Positions 9,837 to 17,241 of a stretch of DNA of 34,502 bases are shown in pieces. The stretch lies in the IMG/VR virus record IMGVR_UViG_3300027777_000078, positions 1-34,502 of that record; one strand, 5' to 3'. Both the position numbers and the translations under genes were made by a program. The notes under the pieces were generated by a model, which worked only from the letters and a program-made list of their open reading frames with translations, did no database searches and was not told the DNA's origin. The stretch comes from a virus. Each line of letters opens with the position of its first letter. Position 1 is the first letter of the stretch.

Positions 9837-10643
9837 TTAGTGAGACCCCAACTTGGTAAAGTAGGGAGTTGACGTATATTGAACTCCACCTGCATTTGAG
9901 TAAGTCTTTGGAGCATTCATAAGAGATCCGGTGTCGTTGCGAGCGTAGTACGCGGCAGATCCAAAAGAGGATGCTGCTTGCCCTATGCTGGAGATTGCGG
10001 AGGAGATGCCTCCCATTGCTGTGGCATCTGCTGCATTGTTAGCGGCCTGCTGCTGGACGTTGGCACCCATAATGCCCATTTTCTGTGACCAATCTGCCAT
10101 TGCGCCCGCGTACTGAAACTGCTTCGCGGTCTCGCGGGTGAGTGTTGCTTGATAGGAGGACATGGCACCCTTCCAATCGGTGTCCATTGCCTGCAAGTTG
10201 GTGTTGTAGGCTTGATCCATGCGGGCAAGTTGCTGCTGCCCTGCATTATATGCTGCTACGACCACGGGGGCACCGGAATCAACAGTCACGCCACTGGCAC
10301 CATAGGATGCCTTTGCAGCAGAGTTGACCACTTCATCCTGCTGAATCATCCGACTTCCCTGCTCAAAACCCACGCTCTCGGTTGTTCGTGCAGACTGATG
10401 GTATGCCTTAGCATTTGCATCAGAGACATCTGCCTGCGCCATCGCGGACTTGTAGTTAAGGTCGGCTTGAAACTTAGAGACTGCTGCCTGTGCGTTGACC
10501 TGCTGCTTTTGCAAAGCTGCGTTGGATGCCGCGGCACCCCTCTGTGCTCCGGCAGACTGCTGTGAAGAGTAGATGGAGTAAGCTCCACCACCGACAGCGG
10601 CAGCAGCAGTGACTCCCAATGCAATGGTGCTTACGGGGAACAT
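9837..10643 (-). CDS. Internal virion protein (T7 gp14-like)
   Basis: This is a 268-aa Ala/Gln-rich protein. An N-terminal hydrophobic stretch (IALGVTAAAAVGGGAYSIYS, about residues 7-26) is followed by a long helical or coiled-coil region of small residues and a Gly/Ser-rich C-terminus. This layout is typical of gp14-family core proteins, which form the outer-membrane pore at DNA ejection. It has one of the few good Shine-Dalgarno sequences here (GGGAGG, 7 nt before ATG). Its start overlaps the cupin-like gene by 13 bp. Confidence 0.75.
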   Translation of the reverse strand: MFPVSTIALGVTAAAAVGGGAYSIYSSQQSAGAQRGAAASNAALQKQQVNAQAAVSKFQADLNYKSAMAQADVSDANAKAYHQSARTTESVGFEQGSRMIQQDEVVNSAAKASYGASGVTVDSGAPVVVAAYNAGQQQLARMDQAYNTNLQAMDTDWKGAMSSYQATLTRETAKQFQYAGAMADWSQKMGIMGANVQQQAANNAADATAMGGISSAISSIGQAASSFGSAAYYARNDTGSLMNAPKTYSNAGGVQYTSTPYFTKLGSH

Positions 10644-11113
10644 GGCAGTGCCTCCCGTGTTAGGTACGACTGCCGGAACCCCTGCGGCAATAGATCGTTA
10701 TCAAAGTAGGTGATTTCCTCCGCAATGACATCGGGGTCAGTCTCGTTGGTGGGATTGGCATGGATAGTCATGAGGATCGAGTCCTCGTGGAAAATGATGA
10801 CCCTGCAACGATCCGGCACGGTGATCTCCATGTGGGGGGCATCAAGCATCACATGGTCACCTTTTTCGTTCACCACCTCGATCTTGCCCTTGAGAAGCAG
10901 GAACGGGTGCTGAGTCTTGTGGGTGCGGGTGCACCACAACTGACCAGCAGGAACATTTCCCTGTCGTACATAGAGACCCTCCGTGAAGTGGTGGATCATC
11001 TCAAAGTCTGCCTGCGGGAGTTTCGCGCATTCTCCTGCTAGAATGTCCATCTTCCTCTTGTGAGTGATAGGAGTGGTAGCGAGATCCATGAGTCGTTCTT
11101 GTAGCATAACCAT
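10631..11113 (-). CDS. Cupin-like phage structural-region protein
   Basis: The 160-aa protein's central part (about 45-125) reads as a double-stranded beta-helix: VPAGQLWCTRTHKTQHPFLL, then LKGKIEVVNEKGD and a later strand RVIIFHEDSILMTIHA. Similar small cupin-like proteins occur among structural genes of many podoviruses; their role is unknown. The start at 11113 lies immediately after GAGGTGTATAT, so the GAGGTG may serve as ribosome-binding site while the same bases form dyad-family site B. A second in-frame ATG two codons later is equally possible. Confidence 0.65.
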   Translation of the reverse strand: MVMLQERLMDLATTPITHKRKMDILAGECAKLPQADFEMIHHFTEGLYVRQGNVPAGQLWCTRTHKTQHPFLLLKGKIEVVNEKGDHVMLDAPHMEITVPDRCRVIIFHEDSILMTIHANPTNETDPDVIAEEITYFDNDLLPQGFRQSYLTREALPCSP

Positions 11114-11122
11114 ATATACACC
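11109..11122 (-). promoter_or_regulatory. Dyad-family site B
   Basis: Plus strand ACCATATATACACC: exact ACACC half and TATA spacer, with the opposite half degenerate. It overlaps the start codon of the cupin-like gene and lies in the 17-bp gap after the nozzle gene. On the mRNA strand GAGGTG could also act as a ribosome-binding site. Confidence 0.4.
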
Positions 11123-11130
11123 TCAAGCCA

Positions 11131-13557
11131 CTACTGACCCGCCTCCGAGGAATCCCAACTTGCCGCAATAGCCACCACGGTGAGGGGCATCGGGAGGGTC
11201 TGCCGGATACTGATATCCACACCATCCTTCCAGTTGGAAGAGACCGAGACACGTTGGTATCCGAGGATGACCGGAGGGAGTTCATCCATGTCGTCGGAGA
11301 GGTGCCTGCTCACTAGCGGGAACCATGTCACCCCATCGGACGAGTACTCGCCCGCGAGAGAATTATAGACCTTCACATTCATCTTGTTGATCCGCATCCG
11401 GCGACCTGCGGAAGTGCCGTCTTGCAAATCCTTCTGCAACATCATCGGCGTAAGCGTCGAGGTGTAGGGTAGTCCAATCAGCACGGAGGAGGCAGGAGAC
11501 TGCAAGGTGATGCTTCCGGACACTACGGTCGGTTGCGTCACAATAAGCGATCCTACGGCATTGTCGCTCCATACAGACACGGTCTGACCCTCTAAGTGAG
11601 AGAGTCCTGTGATAGTGGATGTGGGAGATCCGAACGTCTTCAGCACTGCGGCATCGAGATACCACCAGTTGGAGGTGTCGGCATTGTCGAGAGCATCGCG
11701 CATTCCAACTCGGAAACGCTCGATATAGCGGACGGTAGCCCCATTAATGACTCGTTTCACGGACACATAGACTTCGTCTTCACCATTCACTCCGTTGATG
11801 GTGGCAACCGATTCAAAGGATCCACCACTCGTGGTGTGCCTGCTAAATCCGACCACCTGCTGCTCGCGTTCGTAGGTCATGCTGACCAGTTGCCCGTCCG
11901 TGCGGACAATCCAAAGGAGGGCATCCGGCACACGTTGGTAGGCTTGCTCCACGATCCCTCCGCGGGTCGTGTGTTCCGCGAGTGCGGTGATGTCGTTACT
12001 GACCCATGTCTCCGAGTTCCATGTGTAGACGAACTCGCGCAACTTCCGGCCCATCTTTTGGAGGTAGATGACGGTGTCGTTGATGATGAGGGCAGGTAGT
12101 CCGGCAGACCCGTACTTGCTCTGCCGCTTTGCCAGCACGTTGGTCGGGGTGAGGGGTCTAGTCCCATCGGAAGAGGAGAGAGACCACTCGTCTTGGGTGG
12201 TGCCGACCAGCAGGCCCGTCTTACTGGTTAGCCACTGGATGCGCCCACCGGAGTTACTGGCAAGCGTGAAGGAGTAGGAATCGGAGTCGTAGGCACCCTG
12301 CCGGAAGTTTTCAAAGTCGTTGGTGTACGATCCCCAAATGGTGGAAGGGGCCGCGGAGGTGCCCGCGTAGATGATCCGAGACTCGTGGATGGAGCAGGAG
12401 GATGGGTATCCGTTTGCAGCGGAGAATGCTCCTTCCTTCCAAATCGTCGTGGTTGTTGCCGATCCGAGAGTTTTCACAACCTGTGCGGTGACAACCGTTG
12501 GGGAGGTGTAACCCGTCACCCTCACGAATCCTTTCAATGTCGCATCGATGGGATTGAAAACGACACGCGGTGCTGTTGACGCACCCGTGATGGATGATCC
12601 CGCCACCACAAGACGCATGAGGCAGGTGGCGACCACCTCGCCGGAGGAGATCGCGTTGTAGTCGTTCTTACTGGAATAGGTGCGAATCGTTCTCCAGTTG
12701 GTTCCGTTATCGTCAGACTGCTGGAGGGAAATGGTTGCCGTCCACGTTCCGAAAGTTTGAAGAGACCATTTGCCGAGCACCGTGATGGCAGTCGTGCCCG
12801 CGGTGTTGACTAGAAGAGATTGGTCGATGAGTTGGGTCGGGTTCGGGTGTGCGAGTTCCCAATAGGATCCCACATGGTTGGCGTTGAAGGTGGCAGTGGA
12901 TGCCGTGAGTGAGATGGTTCCCGTCAATGCGGAGGGGAGGAGTGTCGTGCTGGTCGCATTGATGTCACCCATCGGTGCCCATGCCCACGGGATTTCACCC
13001 ACTGTGAAGGGAGGGTTGTTAGAGTTGGTTGCCCAATAGGAAAGACGCATCGGAGGGTAGGAGGGGTGCGTGATGTAGGTCACGTTGTTCACCTGCACGA
13101 TGGCAACAGACCGGAGATCGCTTTCGGTGTAGGGCACCGGAGTGCCTACTGAGCCGGAGGATGCAGCATAGACGGGCGCGGTGGCAGTGGAGGCGTAGGT
13201 GATCCCGATTGCCTCAAGCACGGATGTGGTCGTGTAGGCGACACCGTTCCATGTTGCGGAAACGGGGTGCGTCATGAGGGCACCATCCTTCCAAAACCTC
13301 ATGTATCCCACTCCCAACTCCAGCACGATGCGGTTGGCATCGGAAAGGTTCAAACCAATCAAACGGCACCGAGTTGCCGATGTTTTTGCCGATCCTAAAT
13401 ACTCTGTGCCGGATCTCCTATTAGCAGGCCCGTAGGGGGTGATGAGATAGTTCTCTAAGGTAGAGCAACCGGAGCGATATTTGTCGAGGTTGGTACGCGA
13501 GGAGAGGTAGGGACTTAACTCTCCCGCGTTAAAGGAGGAAATGAGGTCGTGGATCAC
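11131..13557 (-). CDS. Tail nozzle / tail tubular protein B-like (T7 gp12-type)
   Basis: The 808-aa protein opens with SFNAGELSPYLSSRTNLDKY, followed by Y.SG...LEN.L..P.G...RR.GTE. This is the strongly conserved start of the podoviral tail tubular B / nozzle family, which forms the distal tube and connects to fibres. The rest is beta-rich, as expected of the propeller domains. Length agrees with gp12 (794 aa in T7). Its ATG overlaps the adaptor stop by the ATGA tetranucleotide, so the two are translationally coupled. Confidence 0.88.
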   Translation of the reverse strand: MIHDLISSFNAGELSPYLSSRTNLDKYRSGCSTLENYLITPYGPANRRSGTEYLGSAKTSATRCRLIGLNLSDANRIVLELGVGYMRFWKDGALMTHPVSATWNGVAYTTTSVLEAIGITYASTATAPVYAASSGSVGTPVPYTESDLRSVAIVQVNNVTYITHPSYPPMRLSYWATNSNNPPFTVGEIPWAWAPMGDINATSTTLLPSALTGTISLTASTATFNANHVGSYWELAHPNPTQLIDQSLLVNTAGTTAITVLGKWSLQTFGTWTATISLQQSDDNGTNWRTIRTYSSKNDYNAISSGEVVATCLMRLVVAGSSITGASTAPRVVFNPIDATLKGFVRVTGYTSPTVVTAQVVKTLGSATTTTIWKEGAFSAANGYPSSCSIHESRIIYAGTSAAPSTIWGSYTNDFENFRQGAYDSDSYSFTLASNSGGRIQWLTSKTGLLVGTTQDEWSLSSSDGTRPLTPTNVLAKRQSKYGSAGLPALIINDTVIYLQKMGRKLREFVYTWNSETWVSNDITALAEHTTRGGIVEQAYQRVPDALLWIVRTDGQLVSMTYEREQQVVGFSRHTTSGGSFESVATINGVNGEDEVYVSVKRVINGATVRYIERFRVGMRDALDNADTSNWWYLDAAVLKTFGSPTSTITGLSHLEGQTVSVWSDNAVGSLIVTQPTVVSGSITLQSPASSVLIGLPYTSTLTPMMLQKDLQDGTSAGRRMRINKMNVKVYNSLAGEYSSDGVTWFPLVSRHLSDDMDELPPVILGYQRVSVSSNWKDGVDISIRQTLPMPLTVVAIAASWDSSEAGQ

Positions 13558-14147
13558 GCGAGCATTCCTCCGAACCTGCTACGCACAAGTGGTGAGTTGA
13601 GCCACGGTTCAATCTTGCGAGGGCGGGTGGAGTTGGCATCGATGCGTCCTGCCTCGGCGATCGCCACCTTAAACTCCCCTAAAAGTTGGTTCTTGAGGTC
13701 GAGAGATCCGGCAAGCGGTTTGGCAAGCTCGGCAGCTAGACGCAGGGCAAACACTTCCACAAAAGATGGTGTGAATGTAGACGCATTGGGGGCGTTGGAG
13801 ATGTACGCGATGGATGCAGCTTCCTCATCGGTGAGTAGGGTGGATCCGTTGATCTCGTAATTGGCAATGGCATCGGTCGAAGAGAAGCTATTGAACTTCA
13901 CGATGCGGGCAAAGTCAGCAGGGAGTTGATAGGAATAGTTCCAATCGAAAATAGGTGCCACAGAGTTCCGCGACAAGTTGGCGAGCACGGTGGCAAAGTT
14001 CCATGTGTTCTGCATCAGCACTTGAGCGAGAACAACCGGATAGAAGAGTTTGCAGAAACGGGATTCCAACGTGTTGTCATCAAGGCTAGTGATCGACTGA
14101 TCTCCGATTTTGGAGAGTGCGAGATTGCAGATGGTCGTTGAATCCAT
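13554..14147 (-). CDS. Tail adaptor / tail tubular protein A-like (T7 gp11-type)
   Basis: The 197-aa protein's N-terminus carries ICNLALSKIGDQSITSLDDN followed by R.C...YP.V...L....WNFA, the conserved opening of the gp11-type adaptor ring that joins portal to nozzle. The size fits the family (about 190-200 aa). It is the first gene after the capsid terminator (14165-14204), so it needs read-through or its own promoter. The leader is A/C-rich (TTTTAACCCAACATTTTCTCT) with no Shine-Dalgarno. Confidence 0.87.
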   Translation of the reverse strand: MDSTTICNLALSKIGDQSITSLDDNTLESRFCKLFYPVVLAQVLMQNTWNFATVLANLSRNSVAPIFDWNYSYQLPADFARIVKFNSFSSTDAIANYEINGSTLLTDEEAASIAYISNAPNASTFTPSFVEVFALRLAAELAKPLAGSLDLKNQLLGEFKVAIAEAGRIDANSTRPRKIEPWLNSPLVRSRFGGMLA

Positions 14148-14164
14148 AGAGAAAATGTTGGGTT

Positions 14165-14204
14165 AAAAGAAAGGGGTGGAGTCCCGTGATGAGACCCCAC
14201 CCCC
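14165..14204 (-). terminator. Rho-independent terminator after major capsid gene
   Basis: On the minus strand an 11-bp stem (GGGGTGGGGTC paired with GACTCCACCCC, one G-U) closes an 8-9 nt loop and is followed directly by TTTCTTTT. It begins 14 bp after the capsid stop. It is the only textbook intrinsic terminator I see in the window. Confidence 0.85.
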
Positions 14205-14217
14205 GACTTGGGAGGAA

Positions 14218-15150
14218 CTACTGCTTGGTCGTGTCCGTGAGGATCGTCACCACACCGTTGTCAAGCAGACGGGTGGCACCGATGACCGCGGTGGAACGAA
14301 TTGCCAGACCGTGGCTCAAGTCAGCGCGAATATCCATGTAGGTCTTGCGTCCACCGTCCACGAGAACGAGAGCGTTCTTGTGATAGGCGAAGCAGGTACG
14401 GAGCTTCGGAGTGCCTGCCGTGGTGAGACCCTCATAGCGGATCACCTTGAAACCGAGGAAGGAATCAACCTGTCCATCCACAAGAGCGCGAACGCTATTA
14501 TAGAGTTGGTTGGTAACCTCTGTCGTGCTCAAGAGATCGGCGATCTCAGCGGCACTGATAACGAGCACTCGATCCTCAAGAGGAACCTCTGCGGAATCCA
14601 ACTTGAACTTGGCATAACGCACCTTGTCGATGGTCAAGCCACTGTTGACTGCGGTGCCACCAAAGGGAACGCGATTGACTGCGATCTGCTGGTTGGTCGT
14701 GTCGTAGGCAACAGACGATGTCGTCTGGATACCGGAGGAGCTGGAGGCAGTTTGAGTAGCGGAACCTGTGGCAGCAGTGTTGATGATGCTGTCCACGGTA
14801 CGGTTATACGCGGCGACTTGACTCTGCATGATCTCACTGGTTGGGTTGGAAACCGAACCGAGGAAGATTTCGTCGAATTCGTCAACAATGTTGGCGACAT
14901 CGTAAGGAGTCGGGTAGGCCCAACGGGTTGGCATCGTGATGTCGATGGTAGGAGTCGCCACGTTCTTTGCGGTGACTGCTGCCATGCTGATCTTGTCCAA
15001 CTGGTTGAAGCGGACTGCGGCACCGGATGCGGTGACGAGTTTGACACGCTCTTTCAAGCGGGAATCAAGCTGCTGGAGGAGGAGCTGCCAGCTATTCTCG
15101 TAAGCGATTACGAAATGCTGATCAATCTGAGTGAGGTTTGTCTGAGGCAT
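14218..15150 (-). CDS. Major capsid protein
   Basis: The 310-aa protein lies between scaffold and tail adaptor, the usual podoviral place for the capsid gene. It starts MPQTNLTQIDQHFVIAYENS and contains DKISMAAVTAKNVATP, TRWAYPTPYDVANIVDE and a late RVLVISAAEIADLL segment. The overall pattern (N-arm, long helix region, P-domain-like beta segments) fits HK97-fold capsid proteins of T7-like and related phages. It is transcriptionally isolated: 740 bp of non-coding DNA upstream and an intrinsic terminator downstream, as expected for a highly expressed monocistron. The leader is A/C-rich with no Shine-Dalgarno. Confidence 0.85.
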   Translation of the reverse strand: MPQTNLTQIDQHFVIAYENSWQLLLQQLDSRLKERVKLVTASGAAVRFNQLDKISMAAVTAKNVATPTIDITMPTRWAYPTPYDVANIVDEFDEIFLGSVSNPTSEIMQSQVAAYNRTVDSIINTAATGSATQTASSSSGIQTTSSVAYDTTNQQIAVNRVPFGGTAVNSGLTIDKVRYAKFKLDSAEVPLEDRVLVISAAEIADLLSTTEVTNQLYNSVRALVDGQVDSFLGFKVIRYEGLTTAGTPKLRTCFAYHKNALVLVDGGRKTYMDIRADLSHGLAIRSTAVIGATRLLDNGVVTILTDTTKQ

Positions 15151-15302
15151 GATAGTAGGTGGGTGTGTCTCCGCGGGTTGGTTAGCGGAAACGAGTTTGG
15201 ATTGATGTCCGGTCTGCTCTGATTGTCCCTAATGGGGTCAGTCTCAATCGGGTCACTCCACCTACATGGGCCGAAGATTTGGTTATCCTTCGATGGCGTT
15301 GA

Positions 15303-15316
15303 AATGTCTATACACC
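15303..15316 (-). promoter_or_regulatory. Dyad-family site C
   Basis: Plus strand AATGTCTATACACC: ACACC exact, other half 3 of 5 (TGT). It lies in the capsid leader, 153 bp before the capsid ATG, enclosed by the inverted repeat GCGTTG/CAACGC. Confidence 0.5.
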
Positions 15317-15349
15317 TATCGGCATGCCAACGCAAGCCGGACTAGTTAC

Positions 15350-15363
15350 GAACTGGACATCTC
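15350..15363 (-). repeat. 14-bp repeat shared with tailspike leader, copy 2
   Basis: GAACTGGACATCTC, identical to 834-847. Here it is about 200 bp upstream of the capsid start, with dyad site C 33 bp downstream in the transcription direction. Confidence 0.55.
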
Positions 15364-15366
15364 ATT

Positions 15367-15395
15367 GCACTTTACACTCGGTTTGTGTAGAGTGC
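15367..15395. other. 11-bp hairpin in capsid leader region
   Basis: GCACTTTACAC pairs with GTGTAGAGTGC around the 7-nt loop TCGGTTT, with one G-U pair on the plus strand. There is no T-tract on either strand, so it is not an intrinsic terminator. The better pairing on plus-strand RNA hints at a plus-strand transcript or a protein-binding dyad. Confidence 0.5.
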
Positions 15396-15551
15396 CCCCA
15401 CACCTCCTACTTTCAATTAAAGCGGACTGATCATCCGTAGGTCTGGGAATACTCGGACGTTGAGGGAAAGAGGGGTTGCTGGCGACCATCACCAGATGAC
15501 TTCCTACTAAGCTGGATAACGCGGGTTACCGAAACGCTTAGACAGTTCAAT

Positions 15552-15619
15552 CACCGATTCATCCAGTGGTAGGATCCCGTGCTTATCGGGAAACGAGTGT
15601 TCGATTCACTCATCGGTTG
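15552..15619 (+). other. tRNA-like fold (probably degenerate)
   Basis: In order: acceptor CACCGAT pairing with ATCGGTT (6 of 7); D-arm ATCC-AGTGGTA-GGAT with a canonical loop; anticodon-like arm CCCG-TGCTTAT-CGGG; a 4-nt variable loop; T-arm GAGTG-TTCGATT-CACTC with the canonical TTCRA loop. About 68 nt in total. It lacks base 26 between the D and anticodon stems and has G rather than U at position 33, so normal decoding is doubtful. It is the only RNA-gene-like element on the plus strand. It may be a decayed tRNA, an aminoacylatable mimic or chance. Confidence 0.4.
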
Positions 15620-15757
15620 ATTAAACTATTATAAGTAATTTATTGCCAATAAGTAATGCGGAGTTAAGAGGATTTCATGGAGCGAATCCAATAAGATTGT
15701 TTATCCTGTGCACTTGAAATCCCCTCATAGGGTCATTTGGGCGCACGGATCTAATCT

Positions 15758-15792
15758 GTTCTCCCAAAACCCAAACGCAAAAATGGGAGAAC
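15758..15792. other. Perfect 9-bp inverted repeat
   Basis: GTTCTCCCA and TGGGAGAAC are exact inverted copies separated by a 17-nt A/C-rich loop. No T-run follows on either strand. It could be a protein-binding dyad or RNA hairpin in the scaffold-capsid gap. Confidence 0.5.
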
Positions 15793-15810
15793 ATTTTCAG
15801 ACACAAGAAA

Positions 15811-15867
15811 CCCCCACCTCCTCTCGCACGGAGCATGTAGCCCGCGGTGGCGATATCGAGATGGGGG
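15811..15867 (-). terminator. Possible terminator-like hairpin after scaffold gene
   Basis: On the minus strand CCCCCA then TCTCG pair with CGAGA and TGGGGG (5-nt bulge on one side, loop about 30 nt), followed by TTTCTTGTG. It begins 22 bp after the scaffold stop. The long loop and broken T-tract make it a weak candidate. Confidence 0.35.
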
Positions 15868-15888
15868 CCGTCTTGAACGAGCGAGCAA

Positions 15889-16839
15889 CTACCCGTTCTT
15901 GAGCAAATCTAGCACGAGCTTATTGATCTCCTTATCACCATTGACGTACCTCTGATGGTACTGGTTCTGAGGGTTCATCTGAATATCCCGCGCCTTTGCC
16001 GCACCTGCCATGAAGGTGGCAGTGCTGTCCGAGTTGACGATCTTGTCATCGCTCACCATGCGGGCAAACCTCTCCAGTGCTACCACCACCGCGGGGTCAC
16101 TGAGACCCTTTGAGTTGGGGTCGAGTCCGGTCACTTGGCAGGCCCGTTTCACCACTGCCATGTTGGTGTCGAACTTGTCACCCCATGCCTCTCCGAGTGC
16201 CTTCTTGCCCGCCTCAAACTCGACCTGCGCCTGCTTTGCCTGCGCTTCCGCGGCTTGAGAGGATCGTGCAAGGTCGAATGCCATGATCTGCTCGGCCTGC
16301 GCGGGAGTGACTCCGAGCTTATGGGCGAGGGTGTTGAACTCTTTGGCCTGCGACTCATTCCACTCTGCTCCGGCAGGTAAATCCTTTGGCTTGACCGAGT
16401 AGGCATCGGGACTCTCCGGCACCCCACGCTTTGCGTTGAATGCTGCCCACTCTTCCGGTGTGGACTTCTCATTGGGCATGATGATGGCATCTGCCTTCTT
16501 TCCGAGAAGTCTCTGCTGGTTGATGAGGGTCTTGGCTAATGCTTCGGGGTTCTTGAACTGACCGAGGATCTGCTTGTCGTTCTTGAACTCGTCCGGCAGA
16601 CGGTCGAGCCAACCTTCTCCGAACTCACCCTTCTCGTTGAGTGCCCACGGGGAGGAGCTATCCGTCTGAGTCGAGGTCGGTGTAGTCGAGGAACTCCCTC
16701 CAGTTTGCTGGTCGATGAGGCTTCCCGTCCCTGTTGGGGTCGTTGTCGTAGGGGTCGGGATGTTGCTGCCCTCGCTTGACGCGAGGAGTGCGTTTCCGTC
16801 CACGGGAGTCACCGAGACTCCCTCGCTTGAGATGTTCAT
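15889..16839 (-). CDS. Scaffolding / capsid assembly protein
   Basis: The 316-aa protein lies directly before the capsid region and after the portal group, the canonical scaffold position. It has a low-complexity Thr/Ser/Pro/Gly N-terminus (about 25-65), a conserved WLDRLPDEFKNDKQILGQFK segment (about 78-97) and a helical Ala/Gln/Glu-rich centre. The C-terminus is basic and helical, the part that usually binds capsid subunits. Sequences of this style ('LP.E.....l..f.~~~~lak~~i~~~~~~g~k') are common in podoviral scaffolds. The ATG overlaps the preceding stop (ATGA). Confidence 0.82.
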   Translation of the reverse strand: MNISSEGVSVTPVDGNALLASSEGSNIPTPTTTTPTGTGSLIDQQTGGSSSTTPTSTQTDSSSPWALNEKGEFGEGWLDRLPDEFKNDKQILGQFKNPEALAKTLINQQRLLGKKADAIIMPNEKSTPEEWAAFNAKRGVPESPDAYSVKPKDLPAGAEWNESQAKEFNTLAHKLGVTPAQAEQIMAFDLARSSQAAEAQAKQAQVEFEAGKKALGEAWGDKFDTNMAVVKRACQVTGLDPNSKGLSDPAVVVALERFARMVSDDKIVNSDSTATFMAGAAKARDIQMNPQNQYHQRYVNGDKEINKLVLDLLKNG

Positions 16840-17027
16840 TCTGTTTCATTGGGTTGAGGTGTGCTGTCCATTAGGGGTGGCAATACACCTCCCGCTAAAA
16901 ATTCGGAGTGTTCTTTCTCCGTGAAATTCTCCTTGTGCCACTTGATGAACATCAGATTCTCCCGTAGGGATTCCGGCTTGAGTTCAGTCTCAGTCTTTGA
17001 GTGCTGTTTTTGTTTTGGGTGCTTCAT
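16836..17027 (-). CDS. Small hydrophilic protein of the head module
   Basis: This is a 63-aa highly charged protein, unrecognised. Its stop shares ATGA with the scaffold start and its N-terminus overlaps the Bbp19-like gene by 38 bp, which supports real translation despite the composition. Dyad-family site D falls inside its coding sequence near the C-terminus, encoding GGVLPP. Confidence 0.5.
   Translation of the reverse strand: MKHPKQKQHSKTETELKPESLRENLMFIKWHKENFTEKEHSEFLAGGVLPPLMDSTPQPNETE
16876..16889 (-). promoter_or_regulatory. Dyad-family site D
   Basis: Plus strand GGTGGCAATACACC: 9 of 10 dyad bases. It lies 37 bp upstream of the scaffold ATG, inside the small upstream gene. Confidence 0.55.
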
Positions 17028-17241
17028 GAGTTGCTCTGTAAATGCATGCTTCGATGTGGAGGATGACCTGCCTCTGACCGTCCCTTAGTGCCGCTTTGAG
17101 GGGGTCGTAGTTGCCCTCCTTGTTGGCAATGAAGGCGGGTGCATCGGTGCCGAAGACCTTCTTCAAATTGTTCACCACTTCTTCGCCTGCCTCCGTGGTG
17201 AGAACCGAGTAGGAGAGGATCTCCTTGGGGATTCCACTCAT
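16990..17241 (-). CDS. Bbp19-like small structural protein
   Basis: This is an 83-aa protein. The pattern VVNNLKKVFGTDAPAFI followed by AALRDGQRQVILHIEACI resembles the Bbp19-type family: a short helical protein encoded right after the portal in Bordetella phage BPP-1 and many other podoviruses, presumed to be a minor head component. Here too it follows the portal with an ATGA overlap. Confidence 0.6.
   Translation of the reverse strand: MSGIPKEILSYSVLTTEAGEEVVNNLKKVFGTDAPAFIANKEGNYDPLKAALRDGQRQVILHIEACIYRATHEAPKTKTALKD

Larger units (their letters stand above)
15151..15888. other. 738-bp non-coding region between scaffold and capsid genes
   Basis: In a genome where most genes overlap or touch, this is by far the largest gap. 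No open frame here has a convincing start or protein-like composition. From right to left it holds: a long imperfect hairpin after the scaffold (15811-15867), a 9-bp perfect inverted repeat (15758-15792), an AT-rich stretch with two TAAGTAAT copies (about 15620-15660), a tRNA-like fold on the plus strand (15552-15619), an 11-bp hairpin (15367-15395), the 14-bp repeat shared with the tailspike leader (15350-15363), and a dyad half-site inside a GCGTTG/CAACGC stem (15295-15333). It probably contains the capsid promoter and a long leader or a small RNA. Confidence 0.7.

Noticed and set aside
14176-15222. Long plus-strand open frame (348 codons) opposite the capsid gene
   Set aside because: It is a Cys/Gly/Asp-rich antisense reading of a confident capsid gene, with no plausible start signal or domain.
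15708-15902. Plus-strand frame of 64 codons in the scaffold-capsid gap
   Set aside because: No ribosome-binding site or recognisable composition; it runs through the hairpins and the scaffold C-terminus.
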